From assembly GCA_046349595.1 (NCBI GenBank), contig JAXMCA010000002.1, positions 1,612,001-1,676,000 of the forward strand: a stretch of DNA of 64,000 bases, in the 5' to 3' direction. The translations under genes and the position numbers were made by a program. The notes beneath the pieces were generated by a model that was given only the letters and a program-made list of their open reading frames with translations, did not search any database and had not been told where the DNA came from. Shown here piece after piece: positions 9,601-19,072 of this stretch (positions within the stretch are counted from its first letter, which is position 1; every line of letters starts with the position of its first letter). Source of the DNA: JACRLW01 sp046349595. GTDB taxonomy: Bacteria; Planctomycetota; UBA1135; UBA2386.

Positions 9601-10898
9601 ACCGATCCCACGAGCGGACTGAGCGTCATGCGGGATGTGTTCCGGGAAGCCGGCAACGTCGTGGGAACATCGAGTAGGGTGCCCAGCATCGTGACGGCTC
9701 CCGTCCGTGATCTCGTGCAAATCGGAGCGGGTGTTCAGCAGGGCGCAGGCACGATCGAAGCCCGCACGCACACCACGACCAGCGCAGGGTCTGGTCTCCG
9801 CTGGCTCCAGACCAGACCTTGGCAAGACGCCATCAACGATGTCCTGAGACCGGTTTGGTTCCAGGATCACACGGAGATCAACGGCATCGTCTACAACACC
9901 GAGGCGCGGATGCCCGTGATCAACGGCTTCGCCGCCCTGATGGGCGCGGGCGACGCCATCGCGACGGGTTCACCGATCGCGGGTGCCACTCGTCAGCTCC
10001 ATTGGTGGGGCGGCGACTCCGATGACTTCACGAACCTGATCCAGGGTGCCTACTTCGATGCCACGCACGTGATCGACAACTGGTACTCGACGAGGAACGT
10101 GCCGGGGGGCGTGCCGCCGGTCCCGCCGCAGCAGAACTGGACGGGTCGCACCAGTGGCGACTGCAAGGACCTCCGCAACGAGATTCGTCAGTGGGCTCAG
10201 ATCAACAACATGCAGTCGCTGCGCCTCGGCACCGATGCCTTCGGCACCGTGGTCGTGGCCAGCACTGAGGGAGGGAGCGTGGTCTTGCTCCGTCCCGGAC
10301 GCGATGCCGGGCAAGCGGGTCAGGACTACGGCACGATCCTCTGGGACAGCGCCGATCCGCAGACTCCCGCTGACGAGGGCATGAACGGCATGGGCCTCGC
10401 CGTCCGCGCGGTGCCCAACGATCCGAGTCACTCCTCGACATCTTCCTCGGTGTCGGGGTCACGCATCTCGATCCCCAGCACTGGCTCAATGGCAGCGGTC
10501 CGGGAAACCTGACTGGCGGCATCGCCTGGTGCCGGTGGACCGGCAGTTCAGCGACCAGCGGTACCATGGCCCGCAACGGGCTGTTGCACCTCGATTCGAA
10601 CTCGGGGAACCCCATCGGTGCCCGCGGCGGCTTCGGTGTGTGCGGTCTGGCGATCGGCGATGTGATCTCCACGCAGGCCGGAGACGAGCTGGTCGCGACC
10701 ACGCTGGAGGGCGACCTCTTCGTCTTCACCATACCCACCAGCGGGATGCTGAACCCAGGGAACATCCTGCATCGGGCCTGGGCACGCGGTGCGCTGGGCG
10801 TCAACAATGGCATCGCCATCTTCGATTCGAACAACGACGGCAAGAAGGAGCTCTTCATCGCCGGTTCGCTCGGCATCTGGAAGTGGAGGCAACCATGA
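6657..10898 (+). pseudogene. Large secreted FG-GAP/VCBS-like protein, split by two frameshifts
   Basis: Three consecutive reading-frame pieces read as one ~1,410-residue protein: 6657 to ~9443, ~9445 to ~10436, and ~10437 to 10898. The first switch needs one base removed near 9443-9446 and the second needs one base added near 10433-10437, so together they restore the frame. Similarity of style continues across both junctions (for example a proline run and 'IPLGVIPF' just after the first). The N-terminus looks like a signal peptide. Residues ~50-520 are an unrecognised Cys-containing region; later parts contain repeats such as 'IADVFSGPDFPGKEVITTTLMG' style and end in 'DSNNDGKKELFIAG', typical of FG-GAP/VCBS propeller blades. 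The stop overlaps the next gene's start as ATGA. It may be a true pseudogene or carry sequence errors. Confidence 0.65.
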
Positions 10899-12190
10899 GC
10901 CTGCAACTCGAGACTTCGATCGACTCGATCTGCGTCCGCGTGCTTGAGTGCCTACTTCGGTGGGCGCATCGCCTCGCGCTTTTCTGTGGCATCGCATGGA
11001 TCGCCGCTGAGGCGCTGCCCGCCCAGCGCACCTGGGTGGTCGATGACACGATGGCCGCGGGGACGGACTTCCCCGACTTGGTGTCGGCCTACGCCGCGGC
11101 TGTTCCTGGCGATCGGATCCACATCCGCTTCGGCAGCGGGCAAGGCTACCGGGCTCCCGCATCGATCAACAAGGCGCTGACCATCGTCGGGTTGGGGACG
11201 ACCAAGCCCATTGTGGTGCACAGCCTGGTCCCGATCTCGTGTCCCGCGCAGCAGGTCCTGGTGTTCGACAATCTGGATTTCCGTGCCGACGCGAATGGGC
11301 TCGCGACGAGCGTCGAGAACAGCCTGGGCACCGTGTTGCTGTCACGGATCAGTTATCCGGGCGCGTTGCACGATCCGGTCAATACCTGGAACGCGCATCG
11401 CGTTGTGATGGTCGACTGCGTGGTGACGGCTCCAGTCCAGGCTGTGGCTGTGCAGGGCTCCAAAGTCTGGTTGCTGAACTGCGTGACCCGAGCGCGATCC
11501 GCCGGTGATCCCAACTACACCGGCGACATCCAGATCAGGTGCGGCGGCTTCCTCACCGTGGTGGGCGGTCAACACCAAGGCGGCGATGGTCTGGGCGACT
11601 GCTATCCGCTGAGTCCGGGCTTCCTGGGTGAAGCAGCGATCTACGCCGGTCAGGGACCCGCGGTGGTGTCCGGCCCGGCAAGACTCGTGGGCGGGCTGAT
11701 CCAGGCCATCAACCCGGTGTGTGGCGCCGGGTCATCGCAGGGTCGCTGGGGAGCGATCAGTTCGAATTGTGCTCCCGGCATCAGCGGCACCGTGATCGAC
11801 CCGATGGTCGTGAGGGATGGAGGCGGCCCCGGAGCCGGCTGCCCGCTCGACCAGATCCGCGAGATGCCCGCGGTGATTCCCGCGCCCGCGGTGCGGGGTC
11901 AGCCGCAGAACATCGAAACCTGGGGCCCGACGGGCAGCATCGTGGCGGTGTTCGCGAGCTTCATGACGCCCTTCGATCCGATCGTGTTGCCGATCGGTGA
12001 CGTGTGGCTGGATCCCTCGCTGACCTTGCACGTGGCGAGCGGTGCGGTCGACTCGCAGCGCCACGTGCGCTTCACGACCACGATCCCGTCCTGGCTCGAG
12101 ATCGGCGACGTGCTGGTCTACCAGGCGGTCTCGCTCTCCTCGCAGAGCCTGTTCGAGATCAGCGCGCCGGGGATCGCGGTGGTGCACTGA
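10895..12190 (+). CDS. Secreted beta-helix-like protein, array copy 1
   Basis: The start ATG at 10895 overlaps the stop of the preceding gene as ATGA, which supports this start. The protein has 431 residues with an unusual leader, different from the other copies, followed by signal-like hydrophobic residues and cleavage near LPAQ. After this comes a segment 'GDRIHIRFGSGQGYRAP..INKALTIVG', the usual opening of right-handed parallel beta-helix proteins of the pectate-lyase type. The middle has several Cys residues and tandem beta strands. The last ~80 residues resemble the C-terminal module seen on other secreted proteins here (IP, then G..L.YQ, then a terminal hydrophobic strand). The role is unknown; it is probably surface-associated. 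Confidence 0.75.
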   Translation: MSLQLETSIDSICVRVLECLLRWAHRLALFCGIAWIAAEALPAQRTWVVDDTMAAGTDFPDLVSAYAAAVPGDRIHIRFGSGQGYRAPASINKALTIVGLGTTKPIVVHSLVPISCPAQQVLVFDNLDFRADANGLATSVENSLGTVLLSRISYPGALHDPVNTWNAHRVVMVDCVVTAPVQAVAVQGSKVWLLNCVTRARSAGDPNYTGDIQIRCGGFLTVVGGQHQGGDGLGDCYPLSPGFLGEAAIYAGQGPAVVSGPARLVGGLIQAINPVCGAGSSQGRWGAISSNCAPGISGTVIDPMVVRDGGGPGAGCPLDQIREMPAVIPAPAVRGQPQNIETWGPTGSIVAVFASFMTPFDPIVLPIGDVWLDPSLTLHVASGAVDSQRHVRFTTTIPSWLEIGDVLVYQAVSLSSQSLFEISAPGIAVVH

Positions 12191-12197
12191 GGCCGAC

Positions 12198-13457
12198 ATG
12201 CGCATGCCCTCCACTTCGCCGCAAGTCCACCGCAAGGCGCAGCTCGCCGCCCTGTTGTTCCTCTCGTGTCTCGCGATCCCGCTCCGCGCCCAGCGCACCT
12301 GGGTGGTCGATGACACGATGGCCGCGGGGACGGACTTCCCCGACTTGGTGTCGGCCTACGCTGCGGCTGTTCCCGGCGATCGGATCCACATCCGCTTCGG
12401 CAGCGGGCAAGGCTACCGGGCTCCCGCATCGATCAACAAAGCGCTGACCATCGTCGGGTTGGGGACGACCAAGCCCATCGTGGTGCACAGCCTGGTGCCG
12501 ATCTCGTGTCCCGCGCAACAGGTCCTGGTGTTCGACAATCTGGATTTCCGTGCCGACGCGAATGGTCTGGCGACGAGCGTCGAGAACAGCCCAGGGATGG
12601 TCGTGTTGTCGCGGATCAGCTACCCAGGTGCGATGTACTATCCGGTCGACACCTGGAATGCGCATCGTGTCGTGCTCGTCGACTGTGCGATTACGGGTCC
12701 GGTTGCTGGCGTGACCGTGCGGAGCTCCAAGGTGTGGGTGCTCAATTGCGTGACCCGAGCGCGATCTGCCGGTGACATCTACTACACCGGCGACATCCAG
12801 ATCAGGAACGGCGGCTTCCTCACCGTGGTCGGCGGTCAACACCAAGGCGGCGATGGTCTGGGCGACTGCTATCCGCTGAGTCCGGGCTTCCTGGGTGAAC
12901 CGGCGATCTACGCCGATCAGGGACCCGCGGTGGTGTCCGGCCCGGCAAGACTCGTGGGCGGGCTGATCCAGGCCATCAACCCGGTGTGTGGCGCCGGGTC
13001 ATCGCAGGGTCGCTGGGGAGCGATCAGTTCGAATTGTGCTCCCGGCATCAGCGGCACCGTGATCGACCCGATGGTCGTGAGGGATGGAGGCGGCCCCGGA
13101 GCCGGCTGCCCGCTCGACCAGATCCGCGAGATGCCCGCGGTGATTCCCGCGCCCGCGGTGCGGGGTCAGCCGCAGAACATCGAAACCTGGGGCCCGACGG
13201 GCAGCATCGTGGCGGTGTTCGCGAGCTTCATGACGCCCTTCGATCCGATCGTGTTGCCGATCGGTGACGTGTGGCTGGATCCCTCGCTGACCTTGCACGT
13301 GGCGAGCGGTGCGGTCGACTCGCAGCGCCACGTGCGCTTCACGACCACGATCCCGTCCTGGCTCGAGATCGGCGACGTGCTGGTCTACCAGGCGGTCTCG
13401 CTCTCCTCGCAGAGCCTGTTCGAGATCAGCGCGCCGGGGATCGCGGTGGTGCACTGA
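12198..13457 (+). CDS. Secreted beta-helix-like protein, array copy 2
   Basis: This is an intact 419-residue copy. It starts 7 nt after the stop of copy 1. The leader 'MRMPSTSPQVHRKAQLAALL' followed by FLSCLAIPLRAQ is a good signal peptide, with cleavage probably after RAQ. The mature part matches copy 1 closely: the beta-helix-like opening, a Cys-bearing central region, and the shared C-terminal ending. Its first two thirds match copy 3 and its last third matches copies 1 and 4. The tight spacing suggests one mRNA for all copies. No catalytic motif is recognised, so binding or structural roles are as likely as an enzyme. Confidence 0.75.
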   Translation: MRMPSTSPQVHRKAQLAALLFLSCLAIPLRAQRTWVVDDTMAAGTDFPDLVSAYAAAVPGDRIHIRFGSGQGYRAPASINKALTIVGLGTTKPIVVHSLVPISCPAQQVLVFDNLDFRADANGLATSVENSPGMVVLSRISYPGAMYYPVDTWNAHRVVLVDCAITGPVAGVTVRSSKVWVLNCVTRARSAGDIYYTGDIQIRNGGFLTVVGGQHQGGDGLGDCYPLSPGFLGEPAIYADQGPAVVSGPARLVGGLIQAINPVCGAGSSQGRWGAISSNCAPGISGTVIDPMVVRDGGGPGAGCPLDQIREMPAVIPAPAVRGQPQNIETWGPTGSIVAVFASFMTPFDPIVLPIGDVWLDPSLTLHVASGAVDSQRHVRFTTTIPSWLEIGDVLVYQAVSLSSQSLFEISAPGIAVVH

Positions 13458-13464
13458 GGCCGAC

Positions 13465-14723
13465 ATGCGCATGCCCTCCACTTCGCCGCAAGTCCACCGC
13501 AAGGCGCAGCTCGCCGCCCTGTTGTTCCTCTCGTGTCTCGCGATCCCGCTCCGCGCCCAGCGCACCTGGGTGGTCGATGACACGATGGCCGCGGGGACGG
13601 ACTTCCCCGACTTGGTGTCGGCCTACGCTGCGGCTGTTCCCGGCGATCGGATCCACATCCGCTTCGGCAGCGGGCAAGGCTACCGGGCTCCCGCATCGAT
13701 CAACAAAGCGCTGACCATCGTCGGGTTGGGGACGACCAAGCCCATCGTGGTGCACAGCCTGGTGCCGATCTCGTGTCCCGCGCAACAGGTCCTGGTGTTC
13801 GACAATCTGGATTTCCGTGCCGACGCGAATGGTCTGGCGACGAGCGTCGAGAACAGCCCAGGGATGGTCGTGTTGTCGCGGATCAGCTACCCAGGTGCGA
13901 TGTACTATCCGGTCGACACCTGGAATGCGCATCGTGTCGTGCTCGTCGACTGTGCGATTACGGGTCCGGTTGCTGGCGTGACCGTGCGGAGCTCCAAGGT
14001 GTGGGTGCTCAATTGCGTGACCCGAGCGCGATCTGCCGGTGACATCTACTACACCGGCGACATCCAGATCAGGAACGGCGGCTTCCTCACCGTGGTCGGC
14101 GGTCAACACCAAGGCGGCGATGGTCTGGGCGACTGCTATCCGCTGAGTCCGGGCTTCCTGGGTGAAGCAGCGATCTACGCCGGTCAGGGACCCGCGGTGG
14201 TCTCTGGCCCGGCAAGACTCGTGGGAGGGCTGATTGAGGCTAGAAACCCGGTGTGTGGCGCCGGGTCGTCGCAGGGGCGTGTGCGTGCGGTCAGTTCGAC
14301 CTGCGCTCCCGGCATCAGCGGCACTGTGATCGACCCGATGGTCGTGATGGATTCTGGCGGGCCGTCACCCGGCTGCATTCTGAACCAGATCCGCGAGATG
14401 CCCGCGGTGATTCCCGCGCCCGCGGTGCGCGGCCAGCCGCAGAACATCGAAACCTGGGGCCCGACGGGCAGCATCGTGGCGGTGTTCGCGAGCTTCATGA
14501 CGCCCTTCGATCCGATCGTGTTGCCGATCGGCGACGTGTGGCTGGATCCCTCGCTGACCTTGCACGTGGCGAGCGGTGCGGTCGACTCGCAGCGCCACGT
14601 GCGCTTCACGACCACGATCCGTCCTGGCTCGAGATCGGCGAGGTTCTGGTCTACCAGGCGGTCTCGCTCTCCTCGCAGAGCCTGTTCGAGATCAGCGCGC
14701 CGGGGATCGCGGTGGTGCACTGA
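13465..14723 (+). pseudogene. Array copy 3, broken by a 1-bp deletion near its end
   Basis: The start and signal peptide are identical to copy 2. Near 14618-14622 one C of a CCC present in copies 1, 2 and 4 is missing, so the frame shifts and the last ~35 residues of the C-terminal module are read only in another frame, ending at 14723. As written, translation runs on into copy 4 and stops at 15108, producing a fused, abnormal tail. Residues ~255-310 also differ from all other copies (for example 'GRVRAVSSTC' and 'MDSGGPSPGC'), marking the one diverged patch. Loss of the terminal module should impair whatever export or anchoring it provides. Confidence 0.7.
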
Positions 14724-14730
14724 GGCCGAC

Positions 14731-15992
14731 ATGCGCATGCACTCCACTTCGCCGCAAGTCCACCGCAAGGCGCAGCTCGCCGCCCTGTTGTTCCTCTCGT
14801 GTCTCTCGACCCCGCTCTGCGCCCAGCGCACCTGGGTGGTCGACGACACGATGGCTGTGGGAGCCGACTTCCCCGACTTCGTGTCGGCGTACGCGGCGTC
14901 AGCCGCCGACGATCGGATCCAGGTGCGAAGGGGATCCGGGGCAGGCTACGCCTTGCCGGCGCGGATCGACCGCGCGATCCGCATCCTCGGTCTTGGCCTA
15001 CCCAAACCGCTCCTGCTGTATCGCGACACGATCATCTCGTGTCCCGCGAACACGGTCACGGTGATCGACAACTTCGAGATCCGCAGCGTACGAGCAGCGG
15101 ATGGGTGACATCTGTCGCCAACAGTGATGGGCTCGTGATCCTGTCGCGGTTGGACTATCCGGGCTCGATGCGGATTCCGATCACGCCCTATCACGCTCGA
15201 CGTTGCGTGATGGTGGACTGCTCGGTGATGGCGCCCGTCGCGGCGGTCGCTTCCTACACCTCGCGGATCTGGATCCTGAACTGTGTAACGCGGACGGCTT
15301 CAGCGTCGGATCCCAACCGGAATGGGAATCTCGATGTCAAACAAGGCAGCTTCCTCACCGTGGTGGGCGGTCAACACCAAGGCGGCGATGGTCTGGGCGA
15401 CTGCTATCCGCTGAGTCCGGGCTTCCTGGGTGAACCGGCGATCTACGCCGATCAGGGACCCGCGGTGGTGTCCGGCCCGGCAAGACTCGTGGGCGGGCTG
15501 ATCCAGGCCATCAACCCGGTGTGTGGCGCCGGGTCATCGCAGGGTCGCTGGGGAGCGATCAGTTCGAATTGTGCTCCCGGCATCAGCGGCACCGTGATCG
15601 ACCCGATGGTCGTGAGGGATGGAGGCGGCCCCGGAGCCGGCTGCCCGCTCGACCAGATCCGCGAGATGCCCGCGGTGATTCCCGCGCCCGCGGTGCGGGG
15701 TCAGCCGCAGAACATCGAAACCTGGGGCCCGACGGGCAGCATCGTGGCGGTGTTCGCGAGCTTCATGACGCCCTTCGATCCGATCGTGTTGCCGATCGGT
15801 GACGTGTGGCTGGATCCCTCGCTGACCTTGCACGTGGCGAGTGGTGCCGTCGACGCGCAGCGCCACGTGCGCTTCACGACCACGATTCCATCCTGGCTCG
15901 AGATCGGCGACGTGCTGGTCTACCAGGCGGTCTCGCTCTCTTCGCAGAGCCTGTTCGAGATCAGCGCGCCGGGGATCGCGGTGGTGCACTGA
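14731..15992 (+). pseudogene. Array copy 4, frameshifted after the first third
   Basis: The start at 14731 keeps the 7-nt spacer and a related signal peptide ('STPLCAQ'). The N-terminal ~120 residues are a diverged version of the other copies. The frame is lost around 15088: one base is missing between 15088 and 15089, giving a stop at 15108. The remaining ~300 codons continue in another frame to 15992 and match the other copies, with the last ~210 residues nearly identical to copies 1 and 2. It therefore looks like a recently broken gene, or a sequencing error, in a locus homogenised by conversion. Confidence 0.7.
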
Positions 15993-15999
15993 GGCTGGC

Positions 16000-16015
16000 G
16001 CGGCGATGGCGCCGC
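16000..16015 (+). terminator. Short GC hairpin after the array
   Basis: GCGGCG and CGCCGC pair around a 4-nt loop, 8 nt after the stop codon of array copy 4. No U-tract follows. It is the only evident end point for the long FG-GAP-to-array transcript. Confidence 0.3.
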
Positions 16016-16160
16016 TTCGGCACGATCCGCTCGCGTGGGTCCCTACGTCGGGGGCCTTCGGTCGTTCGTCGGCGCGCAAGGGCGCTCGCACGACCGGTGC
16101 GTCTGACCCGATCGCGGCGACCTTGCTTCTGGGGCAGAGATCCGCAATGAAGCTTCACCC

Positions 16161-16730
16161 ATGTCGAACGGTTCACTGCGGCTGGCGGAGCCTCGCGACT
16201 TCGGATCCATCGCGGAGTTGACCAACGAGTTCATCCGGAGGACGGCGGTGCACTTCGGGGCGCAGCCGGTGACTGCGGCGGAGCTGGAGGATCTGTGGCG
16301 CGGCAAGCAGGAGCGCTATCCCTGGCTGGTCGCGGAGTGCGAGGACCAGTTCGCGGGCTACGCGAAGGCGGGGACCTGGCGCGAGCGGGCGGCCTACGCG
16401 TGGACGGCGGAGACCACGATCTACATGGTCGAGAGGTTCCGGGGGCGCGGCGTCGGCAAGCGGCTCTACCGACGGCTGATCGACCTGCTCCATGCGCAGG
16501 GATTCCGCTCGTTGATCGGCGGGATCACCTTGCCGAACGACGCCTCGGTCGGGCTGCACGAGGAGCTCGGCTTCGTGTCGATCGGCGTGGTCGCCGACGC
16601 CGGCTTCAAGTTCGGTCGCTGGCACGACGTCGGCTTCTGGCAGAAGCGCCTGGTGCGCGATGCGGAGGCGCAACCCGGTCCGATCCTCGCGCCAGCGGTC
16701 GCTTGGCAGACGCTCGCTGCGCTCGACTGA
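16161..16730 (+). CDS. GNAT acetyltransferase of the phosphinothricin-acetyltransferase type
   Basis: The 189 residues cover a complete GNAT domain. Family features are the 'YPWLVAE' strand, 'WRERAAYAWTAETTIYMVE', the acetyl-CoA loop RGRGVGKRLY, 'GGITLPNDASVGLHEELGF' and the closing 'GFKFGRWHDVGFWQK'. This is the signature of Pat/bar/MddA-like enzymes that N-acetylate phosphinothricin, methionine sulfone or similar amino acid analogues. In genomes without resistance context such genes usually detoxify amino-acid-like metabolites; the true substrate is not shown here. The gene follows the tandem array after 170 nt and is convergent with the small lipoprotein gene, 9 nt away. Confidence 0.85.
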   Translation: MSNGSLRLAEPRDFGSIAELTNEFIRRTAVHFGAQPVTAAELEDLWRGKQERYPWLVAECEDQFAGYAKAGTWRERAAYAWTAETTIYMVERFRGRGVGKRLYRRLIDLLHAQGFRSLIGGITLPNDASVGLHEELGFVSIGVVADAGFKFGRWHDVGFWQKRLVRDAEAQPGPILAPAVAWQTLAALD

Positions 16731-16739
16731 TCGCGCGGC

Positions 16740-17090
16740 TCACTCGACGCGGCGGTAGGAGGTCGCGACGAACTTGCCGTCCTTCATCGCGCCGGTGACC
16801 TCGATCTTCGCGCCCTTCTTGTCGGCCTCGCAGAACTCCATCTTGCCGAGCGCCGACCAGACCAGCTCGACGTAGCGGCCGTCGATCGAAATGTAGTTGC
16901 CGCAGTGGCCGACCTCCTTCAGCGTGTGACCGCAGATCGCGTCGTGCACCTCGGCGGTCTCGATGACCTTGGTCATGGTGGCGGGCGACGGCGCCTGCGG
17001 CGTGCTCTCCGGCTTCTTCGGCTGGTCGGAGTCCGCGGTGCATGCGGCGAGCAGGAAGGAGAAGGCGAGGATGGCGAGACGGGTCTTCAT
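16740..17090 (-). CDS. Small lipoprotein with a cysteine-containing domain
   Basis: The 116-residue protein starts with a type II signal: a hydrophobic run and LLAAC, with Cys near residue 17. A low-complexity Pro/Lys linker leads to a compact domain of ~75 residues that begins with 'VIETAEVHDAICGH', has three Cys (two in CGHTLKEVGHC), and ends in short beta strands. The layout suggests an OB-fold-like or metal-binding periplasmic domain, but I cannot name a family with certainty. It is probably a single-gene unit. Confidence 0.65.
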   Translation of the reverse strand: MKTRLAILAFSFLLAACTADSDQPKKPESTPQAPSPATMTKVIETAEVHDAICGHTLKEVGHCGNYISIDGRYVELVWSALGKMEFCEADKKGAKIEVTGAMKDGKFVATSYRRVE

Positions 17091-17140
17091 GGTCGGACCA
17101 TGGTAGGACGGGCCGGCCCGACGGGCACCTCACCGTCTCC

Positions 17141-19039
17141 TCACGGGCGCAGGACGTTCATCTCGATCGCCTCGAGCCGGATGGGCACGCGGCGCACCAT
17201 CTCCTTGCCGCGGTAGAGCAGCATCTCGGTGCAGTCGTCCAGCGCGACGAAGGTCTGCGAGCGGCCCTGCGTGAGCGGGATGTTCGGAGTGCCGATCGCG
17301 GTATCGCCCTGGGTGATCACCACCGCGGAATGCGACCCCGACGCGTCGACGAGCTGCGCACGGGTGGCGTCCTGCCATGTACCGTCGAGCTCGATGCGCG
17401 CGCGGCGCCCCACCGGCACCACGACGCGGAAGTCCGCGAGGCGCGGCAAGAGGTCGGCGATCGCGAAGCGACGCCATTCGGCCATGCCTGCGGCCTTCAC
17501 GCACAGGGTGGTCACTTCGCGCGAGAGCGGCGGGTGATCGATCACGCCGTTCGGCGTCGCGTTGTGCCAGAACCCCTGGACGGCCTCGGTGCGACCCGGA
17601 GCGGGATCACTGCGCTCGACGGTCCAGTCGGCACCGGGCACGGCTGCGCCATTGCGATCGACGACTACCCCGTGGAGCGGAGGCCAACGGTCGACGGCGG
17701 GGAGTCGGATCGCAACCTCGTGGCTGCCGGTGGCGATGGGGTCCGTGATGGTCATCTCGAGCGAGATCGGATCCATGACCCGAAGCCGGTAGCGACCCGG
17801 AGCGACGCGGGGTGTCGCGAAGGCACCCGGCTCGCCGCTGCCGATCGCGACCTCGGTCTCCCATCCGTCTGGAGCGTCGGACAGCGTGCCCGAGACCTGC
17901 TCGGGGCCGGGCGATTCGAAGATCACGCTCGGTTGCTCGACCGGTGTTCCATCGCCGTGGAGCACACGTCCGGAGATGCCCTCCCCTTCGCTGCCGATCG
18001 TGATCCGCAGGTCCGCCGGCCATGCGCGTCGCGATCGCCACGCGTTGTCGCCCGCGCCGATGTACACGGCGAGCCGCCCCGAACTGCGGATCACGAGAGT
18101 CGGTGACACGCCGTTGCCTGGATCACCGACCTTCCAGAGGGGGACGATGAACACGCCGTCGGCCGAGGTGACCGTCGTGAGATCGTGCATCGTCACGTGC
18201 GCACGACCGACCGGCTCGCCCTCCTCGTCCACGACGATGCCGCGCAGCTCGTCGCCCTCGGCGCGTCGTCGCAGTTCGAAGCGGTGCCGTGTCAGCGCAT
18301 CCGCGAGGTCGACGTGTGAGGATTCGTAACCGCGCGCCTCGATGTCGATCGAAGCATGGGCCCCACCCGGTGCTTGGAGGAGTGCGAAGCTCCCGGCGGC
18401 GTCGCTTTGCGTCTCGGGTCGGACGTCGAGGTCGCGATCGAAGACGCGCGCGATGGAGGCGCGCAGATCGACCCCGCAGTTGGCTCGGATGCTTGCGTCG
18501 CCGATCGGACGGCCTTCGGTGTCCACGATCACTCCGCGCACCGCGACGCAGGGCGCGACCACGAGGGTGAGATCGGCGTGCACCTTGTCGCCGTCGAACA
18601 GCACCGGGCGCAGCAGCGCGACGTAGCGCGGATCGTCGATGTCGAGGTTGCCCATCGCGGCGGGTCGGCGCGAGGCGAAGCGTCCCGAGGCGTCGGTCTT
18701 CGCCGGCGGGTCGAAGGGACGGCCTTCGAAGGTCACGGTCACGTCGGGCACCGGGCGACCGTCGATGTCGACGACCAGTCCGCTGATCTCGAGACTCGTG
18801 ACGAGCGAGGGGAGCGAGGGGAAGACGAAGATCGGGAGCGCGGGGGAAGGCGTGGGCGAGGATGCGTCCCGCCTTGCGGCCGGGTCCTCCACCGTGGCAG
18901 CGTGCGCCGTCGGCTCGACCGTCGCGGCAGTTCTCGAGTCCGGCACCTCGAGTGGTGCGGCACCGCTGCTCGACCACCAGAGCAGGACGGCGGCGAGGAC
19001 CAGCAGGGCGCCGACGGCGATGCGATGCATGCTTCCCAT
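17141..19039 (-). CDS. Membrane-anchored protein with carboxypeptidase-regulatory-like repeats
   Basis: The protein has ~632 residues. An N-terminal hydrophobic helix (about residues 8-25) anchors or exports it; an Ala/Pro/Thr-rich linker follows. Then come several beta-sandwich units of the CarboxypepD_reg type, each opening with 'sGlVvDidGrPVPDVTVTFEG', 'rGVIVDTEGRPIGDASI', 'RGIVVDEEGEPVGRAHV' or 'GVVVDRNGAAVPGADW' style strands. Such repeats act as exported binding or spacer domains. An ATG three codons downstream (19030) is an alternative start. A much longer frame upstream is only antisense to the divergent gene. The start is 33 nt from that of the divergent gene at 19073, implying a shared control region. 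Confidence 0.75.
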   Translation of the reverse strand: MGSMHRIAVGALLVLAAVLLWWSSSGAAPLEVPDSRTAATVEPTAHAATVEDPAARRDASSPTPSPALPIFVFPSLPSLVTSLEISGLVVDIDGRPVPDVTVTFEGRPFDPPAKTDASGRFASRRPAAMGNLDIDDPRYVALLRPVLFDGDKVHADLTLVVAPCVAVRGVIVDTEGRPIGDASIRANCGVDLRASIARVFDRDLDVRPETQSDAAGSFALLQAPGGAHASIDIEARGYESSHVDLADALTRHRFELRRRAEGDELRGIVVDEEGEPVGRAHVTMHDLTTVTSADGVFIVPLWKVGDPGNGVSPTLVIRSSGRLAVYIGAGDNAWRSRRAWPADLRITIGSEGEGISGRVLHGDGTPVEQPSVIFESPGPEQVSGTLSDAPDGWETEVAIGSGEPGAFATPRVAPGRYRLRVMDPISLEMTITDPIATGSHEVAIRLPAVDRWPPLHGVVVDRNGAAVPGADWTVERSDPAPGRTEAVQGFWHNATPNGVIDHPPLSREVTTLCVKAAGMAEWRRFAIADLLPRLADFRVVVPVGRRARIELDGTWQDATRAQLVDASGSHSAVVITQGDTAIGTPNIPLTQGRSQTFVALDDCTEMLLYRGKEMVRRVPIRLEAIEMNVLRP

Positions 19040-19072
19040 GACTGCGGAGGGCTGGGCGTGAATGATGCCAGG

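Larger units (their letters stand above)
10895..15992 (+). repeat. Four-copy tandem gene array, ~1.27 kb unit
   Basis: Four head-to-tail copies start at 10895, 12198, 13465 and 14731. After copies 1-3 the spacer from stop to next ATG is the same 7 nt. Copies 2 and 3 appear identical over their first ~700 nt, while copies 1, 2 and 4 share an identical C-terminal third and copy 3 differs there. Copy 4 differs from the others over the first ~600 nt. This patchwork indicates tandem duplication followed by gene conversion. Confidence 0.9.

Noticed and set aside
10895..15992. CRISPR or mobile element as explanation for the repeats
   Set aside because: The repeat unit is a whole gene of ~1.27 kb with no spacers, transposase or terminal inverted repeats.
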